DNA of 64,000 nucleotides. It comes from JBGCEZ01 sp045106735 (GTDB lineage Bacteria > Planctomycetota > Phycisphaerae > Phycisphaerales > SM1A02). The stretch is taken from positions 21,122-85,121 of the forward strand of contig JBGCEZ010000047.1 in assembly GCA_045106735.1 (NCBI GenBank), written 5' to 3'. The notes beneath the pieces were generated by a model. It saw nothing but the letters and a program-made list of their open reading frames with translations, was not told the origin of the DNA and did no database searches. This document shows positions 9,601-18,051 of this stretch, in pieces. Both the position numbers and the translations under genes were made by a program. Each line of letters starts with the position of its first letter. The stretch's first letter is position 1.

Positions 9601-10267
9601 TCCGCCGGCGGCGATCGTTGCGTTCCAGCTGCGTCGGCCTGCTGAACGGGGCTGGCCGGCACCGTGGCACCGTGGCATCGTGGCATCGCGGCGACGGGGC
9701 AGGGCAGCGGGGTCGGGAACGCGCTGCTCCGGCCGGACGGGTCTTGAAGCTCGAGGACCGTCGCCCGGCGTTGGCGGCCGCAGCGCTCTCGGTGGGGGCA
9801 TGCGGAGGCGGCGGCTCTCTGACGCCTCTTGACGCTCAAGACACGCCCTCCGCCTTCTCCGCCATCCGCCGGTCGAGCGGAGGCCGATGAGGCCGTGACC
9901 GCGACCCGTGGGGGGCGTTGTGGCGGCCAGGAACGCCATGGGCACGCTCCTTGAGCATTGTGGCCCGGCTCTCGTCTCGCCTGTCGCGGGGGAGACGAGC
10001 CTCCTGGCGCCGCTCAGGCGGCGCCTCGCGGGCCTGGAGCCTCAGGAGGCATCTGTCCCCCATGTCGCCGATGGAGCATCGCTCCCCCCGCCTCCCGCCC
10101 TCGGTGGCCCCTCGAGCTCCGGCGACACCATCGCGTCTCGGTCCGGTTCCATAGCTGGCCTCGCCGCTCCCCGCGCTTGCGGCGGGGGGTGTGGTGGTGC
10201 TCCCGGTCGCCCGTCTGCCCCATCTTCCGCCCACTCGAGCCTCCGCCCGCTCGCGGTTCAAAACGCA
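9601..10267. other. Intergenic region with short repeats and a hairpin cluster
   Basis: I find no convincing gene in this 667-nt gap. Near its left end (9660-9688) is a short tandem array of CGTGGCAC/T units, 60 nt after the TPR stop codon. At 9967-10050 three hairpins follow each other: 9967-10001 (GGCT-CTCGTCTC against GAGACGAGCC with a small bulge), 10006-10025 (perfect GGCGCCGC/GCGGCGCC with loop TCAG) and 10039-10050 (GCCTC-AG-GAGGC). Long open frames on either strand here are GC-driven and have no family resemblance. Confidence 0.5.
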
Positions 10268-10303
10268 AACACGCCCGGCGATCTGAGGACCGCCGGGCGT
10301 GTT
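10268..10303 (-). terminator. Rho-independent terminator of the first sorted surface protein gene
   Basis: This is a perfect 13-bp stem (AACACGCCCGGCG at 10268-10280 against 10291-10303) with a 10-nt loop. Read on the minus strand it is followed by TTGCGTTTTG. It lies ~70 nt downstream of the stop codon at 10371. Confidence 0.85.
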
Positions 10304-10370
10304 CACATGTCGGTTCGAGCCATCCGATCCCGGGAGGATGGGCGGACGAATTCGTGGCCGAAGAGCTGTA

Positions 10371-11102
10371 TCAGCCGCGGAGGCGACGACGCATGGTCGC
10401 AACGCCACCCATGCCGATGAGGCCGAGGGCCAGGGCGCCCGGGATCGGCACCACGAGCAGCGTGAGCTGGTCCTGGAAGTCGGCCGAACCCATGCCGAGC
10501 ATCATGTCGCTGATGCCGTTGTCCTCGAGCGTCGCGAGCCACGTGTTGGCCAGGTCGATGGCGGCCTGACGGTCGGTGTCGCCATCGGCGCCAACCGTGA
10601 AGTCGCCGGCCGACAGGTCAAGGCCGAGGCTCGTGTCGTCGTAGACGATTTCCCAGAGGGCGATCTGGAAGGCCGAAGCCTGGATCTCCGAGCCGGTCGA
10701 ACCCGCGACGAAGTACTTGGTGAAGAGGTTCGAAGTCAGGCCGGCCTTCATCAGACCCATGGGGCCGCCAACGGCGCCGGGGGTCGGGATGGCTTCGATG
10801 CCTTCGGCTTCGTTCACGCCGTAGAAATCGTACGGCACGGCCTGGCCCGTCACGGGCTGGTCGAGCTCGGAGCAGAACGAGAAGATCTGCTGGCCAGGGG
10901 TGTAGTACGGGTCGGTGTCACCGGTGACGGTGTAGGTCAGGCGACCGGCGGCGATGGTGCCGCCGATGTCCGAGCCGTCAAGCGCGACGTTGAAGCCCGT
11001 GAGGCCGTACAGGTTGTTGAAAGCGAGATCGACCGCCGAGGCGGACGAAACGATAGAAGCGGCGGCAACAGTCGCCGCTCCAAGGGTGATTCCCAGGCGC
11101 AT
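10371..11102 (-). CDS. Secreted protein with VPIPGA-type sorting tail and thioester-like motifs (paralog 1)
   Basis: The chosen ATG (base 11102) gives 243 residues and matches the start of the paralog at 12334. It follows a good ribosome site (AGAGGGAAG). A longer open frame upstream lacks a signal sequence. Residues 1-23 form a signal peptide (MRLGITLGAATV...SSASA). The C-terminus has three parts, as in PEP-CTERM substrates: VPIPG, a hydrophobic stretch (ALALGLIGMGG) and a basic end (MRRRLRG). This predicts exosortase-like sorting to the cell surface. Cys77 in FSFCSE and Gln146 in AFQIALWE fit the Cys ... Q-x-A-[ILV]-W pattern of thioester domains, which bind host or matrix amines covalently. 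The tail is seen directly; the thioester is inference. About two thirds of residues are shared with the neighbour, so a tandem duplication is likely. Confidence 0.8.
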   Translation of the reverse strand: MRLGITLGAATVAAASIVSSASAVDLAFNNLYGLTGFNVALDGSDIGGTIAAGRLTYTVTGDTDPYYTPGQQIFSFCSELDQPVTGQAVPYDFYGVNEAEGIEAIPTPGAVGGPMGLMKAGLTSNLFTKYFVAGSTGSEIQASAFQIALWEIVYDDTSLGLDLSAGDFTVGADGDTDRQAAIDLANTWLATLEDNGISDMMLGMGSADFQDQLTLLVVPIPGALALGLIGMGGVATMRRRLRG

Positions 11103-11435
11103 GATCGATCTTCCCTCTGCACGCGTGGAGTTGAAACGGGTGTTCGTCTGAGAACATCCATGAACCACGCATGATCGCGTCGATCTTGCGCTCGGGCAAG
11201 GCCTGAGAAGCTCCGACTCCATTCGTTTTCGCGCAGTTTTGTGCGAGGTAGGGAAATTCGGGCAGCGGCGGGAGAATGTGTTCGGGTTCTGGTGGTCGCC
11301 GTCGCGCTAAGCGCGAGCGCGAACTTCGTTCGGGCACCGGGCGGACCGACGATCGCCGCGGAAACACCGCGTCGCCGAGGCCACCCGATCGACTCGGGGC
11401 CTCCGTCGACGAGTCGCGCCGCCCGCGATTGCACC
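11103..11435. other. Upstream region of the first sorted surface protein gene
   Basis: This region holds the ribosome site for the minus-strand gene ending at 10371. The part near 11170-11240 shares the string AGGCCTTGC with the leader of the paralog. I see no gene on either strand. Confidence 0.4.
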
Positions 11436-11475
11436 AAAAAAAAGCACGCCCGACGGACAGGTCCGCCGGGCGTGC
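11436..11475 (-). terminator. Rho-independent terminator of the second sorted surface protein gene
   Basis: On the minus strand a stem GCACGCCCG/CGGGCGTGC, extended by CGGAC/GTCCG past one mismatch (11444-11475), is followed by eight T residues (A-run 11436-11443 on the plus strand). It resembles the terminator at 10268 (ACGCCCG core) and was probably duplicated with the gene. Confidence 0.92.
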
Positions 11476-11587
11476 AATCGATCAGAACAGATCAGTTTTC
11501 ATTCGAGCCGCAGCAATGCCGTGGAGCATGGGACGCGGGATCGAACGAGGGTGATGCACCCGAAAGTGCATCGGTCCCGAGGCGCTC

Positions 11588-12334
11588 TCAGCCGCGGAGG
11601 CGACGACGCATGGTCGCAACGCCACCCATGCCGATGAGGCCGAGGGCCAAGGCACCCGGGATCGGCACCACGAGCAGCGTGAGCTGGTCCTGGAAGGTCG
11701 CCGAACCCATGCCGAGCATGTCGTCGGAGATGCCGTTGTCCACGAGCGTCGCCAGCCACTGGTTGGCCAGGTCGATGGCGTCCTCGCGGTCGCCGTCGCC
11801 GCTGCCACCAACGGTGAACGCGCCACCGTCGAGGTCGAGCGTACCGATGCCACCGTCATCGCCGGGGCCTTCGTAGACGACTTCCCAGAGGGCGATCTGG
11901 AAGGCGGCGGCCTGGGTCTCGGTGCCGTTGATGGCGGTCACGAAGTACTTCGTGAACAGGTCCGAGACGAAGCCAGCCTTGGCGAGACCCATGGGTCCAC
12001 CAATGGTGCCCGGCGTCGGGATCGCTTCGATTCCTTCGGCCTCATCGACGCCGTAGAAGTCGTAGGGGACGGCCATGCCGGTCACGCCCTGGTCGATCTC
12101 CGAGCAGAACGAAGAGATCTGCTGGCCGACCGCGAAGTACGGATCGGTGTCACCGGTGACGGTGTAGTCCAAACGACCGGCGGCCAAGGTGCCGCTGATG
12201 TCGCTGCCCGCGAGGTCAACCGAGAAACCGGTGACGCCGTACAGGTTGTTGAAAGCCAAGTCGACCGCTGACGCGGACGAGACGATGGAAGTGGCCGCGA
12301 TCGCAGCCGCTCCGAGGGTGATTCCCAAGCGCAT
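11588..12334 (-). CDS. Secreted protein with VPIPGA-type sorting tail and thioester-like motifs (paralog 2)
   Basis: This 248-residue paralog of the neighbouring 243-residue protein has the same architecture: a signal peptide to about residue 23, Cys77 in SSFCSE, Gln146 in AFQIALWE, and a C-terminus with VPIPG, a hydrophobic stretch and MRRRLRG. The last ~35 residues are almost identical between the copies, which fits a shared sorting machine. The middle (IGTLDLDGGAFTVGGSGD) differs and carries a 5-residue insertion. The start at base 12334 has a strong site (AGAGGGAGGACAG), and a TATAAG box lies ~25 nt upstream on the minus strand. The gene has its own terminator at 11436-11475, so each copy is probably a separate transcript. 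No exosortase gene is in the window; it would be expected elsewhere in the genome. Confidence 0.82.
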   Translation of the reverse strand: MRLGITLGAAAIAATSIVSSASAVDLAFNNLYGVTGFSVDLAGSDISGTLAAGRLDYTVTGDTDPYFAVGQQISSFCSEIDQGVTGMAVPYDFYGVDEAEGIEAIPTPGTIGGPMGLAKAGFVSDLFTKYFVTAINGTETQAAAFQIALWEVVYEGPGDDGGIGTLDLDGGAFTVGGSGDGDREDAIDLANQWLATLVDNGISDDMLGMGSATFQDQLTLLVVPIPGALALGLIGMGGVATMRRRLRG

Positions 12335-12794
12335 GATCTGTCCTCCCTCTGCACTTATAGAAATGGGGTGTGGGATCCCGAGTACATCCCGGGTGTCACA
12401 TGATGACTCGATTTAGGCCTCTCAGCAAGGCCTTCTGACCGTGAGATTCGCGTTTTAGACCCATCTTGGGATGGGAGCACGCAAACTTCGGGGACTTGGT
12501 CCGTGAACCATTGCGGGATGCCGACCGTTCGCTACCGGTTCAGGCAACCCGAGATGATCGTCGAGCCGCAGACGGAGGCGCCGGAATCTGGGGTGGTGCG
12601 CTCAAACCCAAGGAAATATTGGACTCCCCGCTCCCTCGGATGGACGGAGGAGAGGGGAACGGTTGCCGAATCGATCGTCGTCGGCGATCGTGGTCCGGAA
12701 ACCGGCGACCGTCACAGTCGGGCGGGTCGGCCTCGATCACCTCGGGCCCCGTAGGTCCCGTGCGAAACCACCTGCCCCACGTGGAGTCCCCAAC
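12335..12794. other. Divergent intergenic region
   Basis: This gap separates the minus-strand surface protein gene from the plus-strand rhodanese gene. It holds the ribosome site and TATAAG box of the former and an AGGCCT-N7-AGGCCT inverted repeat near 12417-12435. Plus-strand open frames here (for example 12503-12754) have no ribosome site or family resemblance. Confidence 0.4.
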
Positions 12795-13178
12795 ATGTCA
12801 CATCCGCCCCGATTTCTTGCCCTGGTCGAGGATGCTCGGACGCGAATCGAAGAGTGGACGGTCGACGAGACGCACCGCTCCCGCGACCGGGGCGATGGAT
12901 TCTTGCTGATCGACGTGCGAGAGGATCGCGAGTGGCTGGCCGGCCGCATCCCCGGGGCGATCCATCTGGGAAAGGGCGTGATCGAGCGTGACGTCGAAGC
13001 GGCGGTCCCGGCCAAGGACCAGCGGATGGTGCTGTATTGCGGCGGCGGCTTCCGCTCCGCCCTCGCGGCGGACCAGCTCCGCGTGATGGGCTATACCGAT
13101 GCCATCTCGATGGACGGCGGAATCCGGGGCTGGCGAGAGTCTGGCCTCCCAGTCGACGAGGGCCCGCCGGCTTCCTGA
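12795..13178 (+). CDS. Rhodanese-domain sulfurtransferase-like protein
   Basis: This single-domain rhodanese has 127 residues. The ATG at 12795 (MSHPPRF) is chosen over a frame opening 132 nt earlier because the domain begins shortly after it. Family signatures are FLLIDVREDREWLAGRIPGA, the active-site loop YCGGGFRS with the catalytic cysteine, and MDGGIRGWRESG at the end. Single-domain rhodaneses carry a persulfide on the cysteine and pass sulfur to acceptors such as thiosulfate products, cyanide or biosynthetic enzymes. It stands alone, between a divergent surface protein gene and a convergent putA, so its partner cannot be read from context. Confidence 0.9.
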   Translation: MSHPPRFLALVEDARTRIEEWTVDETHRSRDRGDGFLLIDVREDREWLAGRIPGAIHLGKGVIERDVEAAVPAKDQRMVLYCGGGFRSALAADQLRVMGYTDAISMDGGIRGWRESGLPVDEGPPAS

Positions 13179-13240
13179 TCCAGTCGCCCAGTTGCCCAGT
13201 CGCCGACCCTGCGAACCGAGTTCGGCCGCGGAAGCCGCCG

Positions 13241-13408
13241 CCGCCCGACCCCGGCCCGGCCCAGCCTCGACCCCGACCCCAGCCCGACCCCGGCCCCGGC
13301 CCAGCCTCGACCCCGACTCGAGCCCGAACCCAGCCCGGCCCCAGTCCGACCCCGGTCCGAACCCAGCCCGGCCCCGGCACAGCCCAGCCCCCGGCCCGGC
13401 CAAAGCCT
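13241..13408. repeat. Degenerate CCCGGCCCAGCC/CCCGACC repeat array
   Basis: About 170 nt of imperfect short units (CCCCGACC, CCCGGCCC, AGCC) fill the gap between the convergent rhodanese and putA genes. Both genes end at its borders. The array encodes Pro/Arg or Gly/Trp-rich frames with no ribosome site and is best treated as non-coding. Confidence 0.8.
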
Positions 13409-13428
13409 GGCGCCGTCGGGCCTCGGAA

Positions 13429-16400
13429 TCAGGCCTCGTTCATCCCCGGCGCGAATCCGCGGCGCATCGTGTTCTCGCAGATCGCCCGCGGCTCGACGAA
13501 CTGCGTCAGATAGTCCGAGCCGCCCGCCTTGCTGCCGACGCCGCTCATGGCGAAGCCGCCGAAGGGCTGGCGGGCCACCAGGGCGCCCGTCGTCCCGCGG
13601 TTGAGGTACAGATTGCCCACACGGAATCGCTCGCGGGCCGCCGTCAGGTGGGCCGGCTTGCGGCTGAAGACGCCGCCGGTCAGGCGGTACGGACTGTCCA
13701 GGGCCAGCTCCAGGGCGTGGTCAAAGTCGCGGGCCCGCATCACGGCCAACACGGGGCCGAAAATCTCCTCGCGGGCGATCCGGTGCTCAGCCTGGACGTT
13801 GGTGAAGATGTGCGGGGCCACGTAGGCCCGGCCCGGCATGAGCTGGTCGGCCGGCGGCAGATCCATGGCCAGGGCCAGTTCGCACTCGGCCTTGCCTGCC
13901 TCGATCATCTGGCGGATGCCGGCCGCCGCCGCCTCGTCGATCACCGGACCCACGTCCGTCGTCGGCCGGCGGGGATCGCCGATCGTCAGGGCCCGCGTGG
14001 ACGCGACGATCCGCTCAACGAAGAGGTCGTACGAGCCGTCGACCACGATGACCCGAGAGCAGGCGCTGCACTTCTGGCCCTGGAATCCGAAGGCCGACGC
14101 CCGCACGCCGAGGACCGCCTCGTCCAGGTCGGCCGAGTCGTCGATCAGGACCGCGTTCTTGCCGCCCATCTCGCAGACGACCTTCTTGACGTGCCACTGG
14201 GCCTCGGGCGTGTGCCCGGCCGCTTCGATGATGTTCAGGCCGACGGCCTTGGAGCCGGTGAACGCGATGATCGACGTCCGCGGATCACGCACCAGCGTGG
14301 CCCCAACGGTTTCGCCGGGCCCGGCCAGGAGCTGCACGCACTCCGGCGGGCAGCCGGCTTCCAAGAACATCCGGTGCAGCTCTCGGCCGATGGCCGGCGT
14401 CTGCTCGGCCGGCTTCATGATGACCGGATTGCCGCACACCAGGGCCGCGGCGGTCATGCCGCAGAGGATGGCCAGCGGGAAGTTCCAGGGGGCGATGACG
14501 ACGCAGACCCCACGCGGCTGGTGCACCACTTCGTCGAGTTCGCCGACGAAACGCCCGAGGCGCTGCGGCTCGAACAGCGGCACGCCGGTCCGGGCGTAGT
14601 ACTCGCAGAAGTCGATCGCCTCGGCGACTTCGCCGTCGGCATCGCGCCAGCCTTTGCCGGCTTCTCGCACCAGCAGGGCCGAGAGTTCGTCGCGCCGGGC
14701 CCGCATCGCGGTGGCCAGCCGGGTCAGAACCGCCGCCCGCTCGCGCGGATCGCGGTCGCGCCAGCCGGGGAAGGCCGCGGTGGCCGTGGCCAGGGCCGCA
14801 TCGGCATCGGCTTCCGTCCCGTTGTTCGGCACCGAGGCGACCTCGGCGGCGTTCACGGCGGCGGCGAAGCGCTGGCGCGTGCTGTCGTCGGAGAAATCGC
14901 GGATCGGGCACGAATCGAACGGGCGGCCATCGCCGACGCCGGGCACCGCGTCGCTCAGGGCGTGGTGCTCCGGAGCCCGCTCCAAGGCCGCATCCGGACG
15001 GGTGATGAGTTCGGCCCGCTGGTGCGGCGTGGCCAGCAGCGTGTCCACCTCGGCCTCGTCCTGGAATCCGGCCTTGAGCCAGGACTCGTTCGACGTGTTC
15101 TCCAGCAGGCGGCGGACGAGGTACGCCATGCCCGGGATCATTTCGCCAACCGGCACGTACTCGCGCATCCGCAGGCCCATCTCGGCCGCGGCGGTCTTGA
15201 GCTCTTCGCCCATGCCGTGGAGCATCTGCAGCTCAAGGGCTTCGCGCGGCAGACCGTTGCGTTCGAGCAGGGCGAGGGCCGCGGCGATCGAGCGGGCGTT
15301 GTGGGATCCGAGGGCGAGCTTGACGCCGCCTTCGTCTTTCGTCCGCGGGGTCGACTCGATGAACTGCCGCGTCATGCGTTCGAAGCACGCGTCGGTCTCG
15401 ATCTTCTTGCCCCACACCGGGACCGGCCAGCCCATTTCTTCGGCGTGGATCGTCTCGTAGTCCCAGTACGCGCCCTTCACCAGCCGCACCGTGACCTGGC
15501 GGCCGGTGCGCTTGGACCAGTCGATGATCCGCTGGGCGTCGTCCGTTCCGCTCCGCAGGTACGCCTGCATCGCCAGCCCGGCCTGGAAGTCGACGTCCTC
15601 GCAGCAGCGCATGAAGAGCTCAAGCGTCAGGTCCTTGAGGCTGTGCTGCTCCATGTCGAAGTTGATGAAGACCCCGCCATCGCGGGCCGCTTCGAGGATC
15701 GGCCGGAGCTTCTCGCGCAACGCGTCAATGACCGCGTCGGTCGCGATCGGATCGGTCTCCGAGTGCAGGGCGCTGATCTTGACCGAGACATTGGTCCGCG
15801 GCAGCGGGCCCAGGTGATCGCGTTCCAGCGTTTCGTTCGCCGGCCAGTTCTGCACGCGGCCGGGCAGTTCCCGCACCAGATCCAGGTATTTGGCCTGGTA
15901 GCCGGCGGCTTCGGCCTCGCTGACGCAGGCTTCGCCGAGGAGGTCGACGCTGAAGGCGATGCCGCGCTTGCGCCAGAGCTTCTCGAGCAGCGGGGCGGCG
16001 GAGGCCGCATCGGTCCCGGCGATGAAGTTCGAGGCCATCCGTTCGATCTGGCTCGTGACCTGCCGGGTCATGGTGCCCTTGAGCAGGCCGCCCGCCTTGA
16101 GGCCGGTGGCCAAGAACGGCGGGAGCGTCACGCCGGGCTGCTGCAGGTAGTCGACGAGGTGGTCGTGGACTTGCTCGGGGGTCGTCAGACGGGGGAAGCA
16201 GTCGACGAAGCGGAAGAGCTGCACTTTGAAGGCTTCGTCCTTCATCGTCCAGTCCATCAGCTTGTCCTGCCAGAACGCACCGGACAGCAGGCCCGCGCGG
16301 TTCTTCCGCGAACGTTCGAGGTACTCGTGGCCGATGGCGTGGATCCGCGCTTCCAGCTCGGCATCAAAGCCGGCGAACGCCGCGGCATCGCCGTCGGCCG

Positions 16401-16500
16401 GTGTGGCCCCAGCGGTCTGGGGGGCGGCGGCCTGGGGGCTGGCGGTGGCCGAGGAACCGGCGGCGGGCGTGCCGCGCCAGAGGCGGGAGAAGATCGACAT
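13429..16500 (-). CDS. putA: Bifunctional proline dehydrogenase / L-glutamate-gamma-semialdehyde dehydrogenase
   Basis: This ~1023-residue protein oxidises proline to glutamate in two steps, FAD-dependent proline dehydrogenase and then NAD-dependent P5C dehydrogenase. I chose the ATG at base 16500 (MSIFSRLWRG). The open frame runs 68 codons further, but that part is low-complexity and lies in the intergenic region. The N-terminal TIM-barrel domain shows VSVKISALHSE, VFINFDMEQHS, VRLVKGAYWDYE and YVPVGEMIPGMAYLVRRLLEN. The aldehyde dehydrogenase half shows APWNFPLAI, IAFTGSKAVG, CEMGGKNAVLI (general base Glu) and GQKCSACSR (catalytic Cys). There is no N-terminal ribbon-helix-helix domain, so it is the enzyme-only form. 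The flanking genes give no pathway context. Confidence 0.96.
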   Translation of the reverse strand: MSIFSRLWRGTPAAGSSATASPQAAAPQTAGATPADGDAAAFAGFDAELEARIHAIGHEYLERSRKNRAGLLSGAFWQDKLMDWTMKDEAFKVQLFRFVDCFPRLTTPEQVHDHLVDYLQQPGVTLPPFLATGLKAGGLLKGTMTRQVTSQIERMASNFIAGTDAASAAPLLEKLWRKRGIAFSVDLLGEACVSEAEAAGYQAKYLDLVRELPGRVQNWPANETLERDHLGPLPRTNVSVKISALHSETDPIATDAVIDALREKLRPILEAARDGGVFINFDMEQHSLKDLTLELFMRCCEDVDFQAGLAMQAYLRSGTDDAQRIIDWSKRTGRQVTVRLVKGAYWDYETIHAEEMGWPVPVWGKKIETDACFERMTRQFIESTPRTKDEGGVKLALGSHNARSIAAALALLERNGLPREALELQMLHGMGEELKTAAAEMGLRMREYVPVGEMIPGMAYLVRRLLENTSNESWLKAGFQDEAEVDTLLATPHQRAELITRPDAALERAPEHHALSDAVPGVGDGRPFDSCPIRDFSDDSTRQRFAAAVNAAEVASVPNNGTEADADAALATATAAFPGWRDRDPRERAAVLTRLATAMRARRDELSALLVREAGKGWRDADGEVAEAIDFCEYYARTGVPLFEPQRLGRFVGELDEVVHQPRGVCVVIAPWNFPLAILCGMTAAALVCGNPVIMKPAEQTPAIGRELHRMFLEAGCPPECVQLLAGPGETVGATLVRDPRTSIIAFTGSKAVGLNIIEAAGHTPEAQWHVKKVVCEMGGKNAVLIDDSADLDEAVLGVRASAFGFQGQKCSACSRVIVVDGSYDLFVERIVASTRALTIGDPRRPTTDVGPVIDEAAAAGIRQMIEAGKAECELALAMDLPPADQLMPGRAYVAPHIFTNVQAEHRIAREEIFGPVLAVMRARDFDHALELALDSPYRLTGGVFSRKPAHLTAARERFRVGNLYLNRGTTGALVARQPFGGFAMSGVGSKAGGSDYLTQFVEPRAICENTMRRGFAPGMNEA

Positions 16501-16663
16501 GGCGAGGATCCGGGGCCGGAAGAGGATGGCCCACGGCCCCGGACTGACCGCGCCGGATCGCCGGCGCCGGGTCGCCGGGACGGGCGTCCGACCGAGCCGG
16601 AGTATAGGGACCGCCGCCCCCGAATCGGGGTCGCCGCCGGCCGTGAATCCTGGCGGGCCGGAC

Positions 16664-18043
16664 TCAGAACTGGAAGTAGATGAACTCGGTGTTGGTGGAC
16701 GCACTGACGGCCACCGCGATCACCACGAATCCGATCACCGTCGCCCACAGGGCCAGCGTCTCGGACCGCTCGCAGGCGGCGAGCCACCGGCGTCGAAGGT
16801 GCATCCGTTCGGCCACGACCAGGATCAGCACCGCGATCGCCGGGATCAGCAACGAGAAGCCGAGCCCCCCGGCGCCGGTGAAGATCCGTTCGAGCACCGT
16901 CCAGGCCTCGCCGACGTCGGCCGCGCGGAAGAAGACCCAGCTCAGGCAGACCAAGTGGAAGGTGATCGCGCCGCGGAGCAGGGCGATGGTCCACTGCTTG
17001 GGCCGCGACTCGCTCAGTCCGATGAGCCGTTCGCCGATCATCAGCACGCCTTGCAGGCCGCCCCAGACCACCCAGTTCCAACCGGCCCCGTGCCAGAGCC
17101 CGCCGAGCAGCATGGTGATCATGAGGTTCGCGTACGTGCGGGGGATCCCGCGTCGCCCGCCGCCGAGCGGGATGTACAGGTAGTCGCGCAGCCACGTCGA
17201 GAGCGAGATGTGCCAGCGTCGCCAGAATTCGCGGATGGACGCGGCGAGGTACGGCGCGTCGAAGTTCGCCGGCAGCCGCACGCCGAGCAGCAGGGCCGAG
17301 CCGATGGCGATGTCGCTGTAGCCGCTGAAGTCGCAGTAAATCTGTACGGCGAACGCGTACGTGGCGGTGAGCAAGGCCCAGCCGCTCATCAGTTCCGGAT
17401 TGCCGTACGCCTCGTTGACGATCGGCGCCATCGAGTCGGCGACGAACACCTTCTTGGCCATGCCCCAGAGGATCAGCGCGATGCCGCCACGCACGAGCGT
17501 CCAGTCCACCGGCATGGCGGTTCGGAGCTGCGGGATCAGCGTGTCGGCGCGAATGATCGGGCCGGCAACGAGCTGGGGGAAGAAGCTGACGTACAGGGCG
17601 ACGTCGATCGGACTGTGCCGGGCCCGCATGTGGCCTCGGTAGACATCGATCGTGTAGCTCATCGTTTGGAACGTGTAGAAACTGATGCCGAGGGGCAGGA
17701 TCAGGTTCAGGTCCCACGGGCGACTGCCGGTGAGCGATTCCACGGATTCGCCCACAAAGTCGGCGTACTTGAAGAGCCCGAGCATGCCGAGGTTCAAGCT
17801 CAGCGATGTGGCCAAGGCCGCGCGCCGCACCAGGCTGCTTTCGGAGCGATCGATGACCGATGCCGCGGCCCAGTCCACCACCGTCGAGAGCAGCAGCAGC
17901 CCGCTGAGGGGGATGCTCCAGACCCAGTAGAAGACGTAGCTCGCGGCCAGCAAGAGCAGGCGGCGCCACGACAGCGGCAACGCGTAGTACGCGAGGACCA
18001 CGATGGGCAGGTAGACGAGATAGAGGACGGAGTTGAAGAGCAT
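16664..18043 (-). CDS. MBOAT-family polysaccharide O-acyltransferase (AlgI-like)
   Basis: This 459-residue polytopic membrane protein starts MLFNSVLYLVYLPIVVLAYY, typical of AlgI/PatA-type MBOAT proteins. It has family signatures FQTMSYTIDVYRG, FFPQLVAGPI, DFSGYSDIAIG, FWRRWHISLSTWLRDYLYIPLGG and, near residue 316, GGLWHGAGWNW with the invariant histidine. These proteins pass acetyl groups across the inner membrane for O-acetylation of exopolysaccharide. It lies 8 nt downstream of the SGNH-hydrolase gene on the same strand, the usual two-part system. Together with the polymer genes at the left end, this suggests an acetylated surface polysaccharide. Acyl donor and target are inferred from the family. 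Confidence 0.93.
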   Translation of the reverse strand: MLFNSVLYLVYLPIVVLAYYALPLSWRRLLLLAASYVFYWVWSIPLSGLLLLSTVVDWAAASVIDRSESSLVRRAALATSLSLNLGMLGLFKYADFVGESVESLTGSRPWDLNLILPLGISFYTFQTMSYTIDVYRGHMRARHSPIDVALYVSFFPQLVAGPIIRADTLIPQLRTAMPVDWTLVRGGIALILWGMAKKVFVADSMAPIVNEAYGNPELMSGWALLTATYAFAVQIYCDFSGYSDIAIGSALLLGVRLPANFDAPYLAASIREFWRRWHISLSTWLRDYLYIPLGGGRRGIPRTYANLMITMLLGGLWHGAGWNWVVWGGLQGVLMIGERLIGLSESRPKQWTIALLRGAITFHLVCLSWVFFRAADVGEAWTVLERIFTGAGGLGFSLLIPAIAVLILVVAERMHLRRRWLAACERSETLALWATVIGFVVIAVAVSASTNTEFIYFQF

Positions 18044-18051
18044 GCGCGGGT

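Noticed and set aside
13099..16683. A 1194-codon plus-strand open frame opposite putA
   Set aside because: It is antisense to a clear PutA, is rich in Arg/Ala/Gly/His, and has no family motif. It is a GC-driven shadow.
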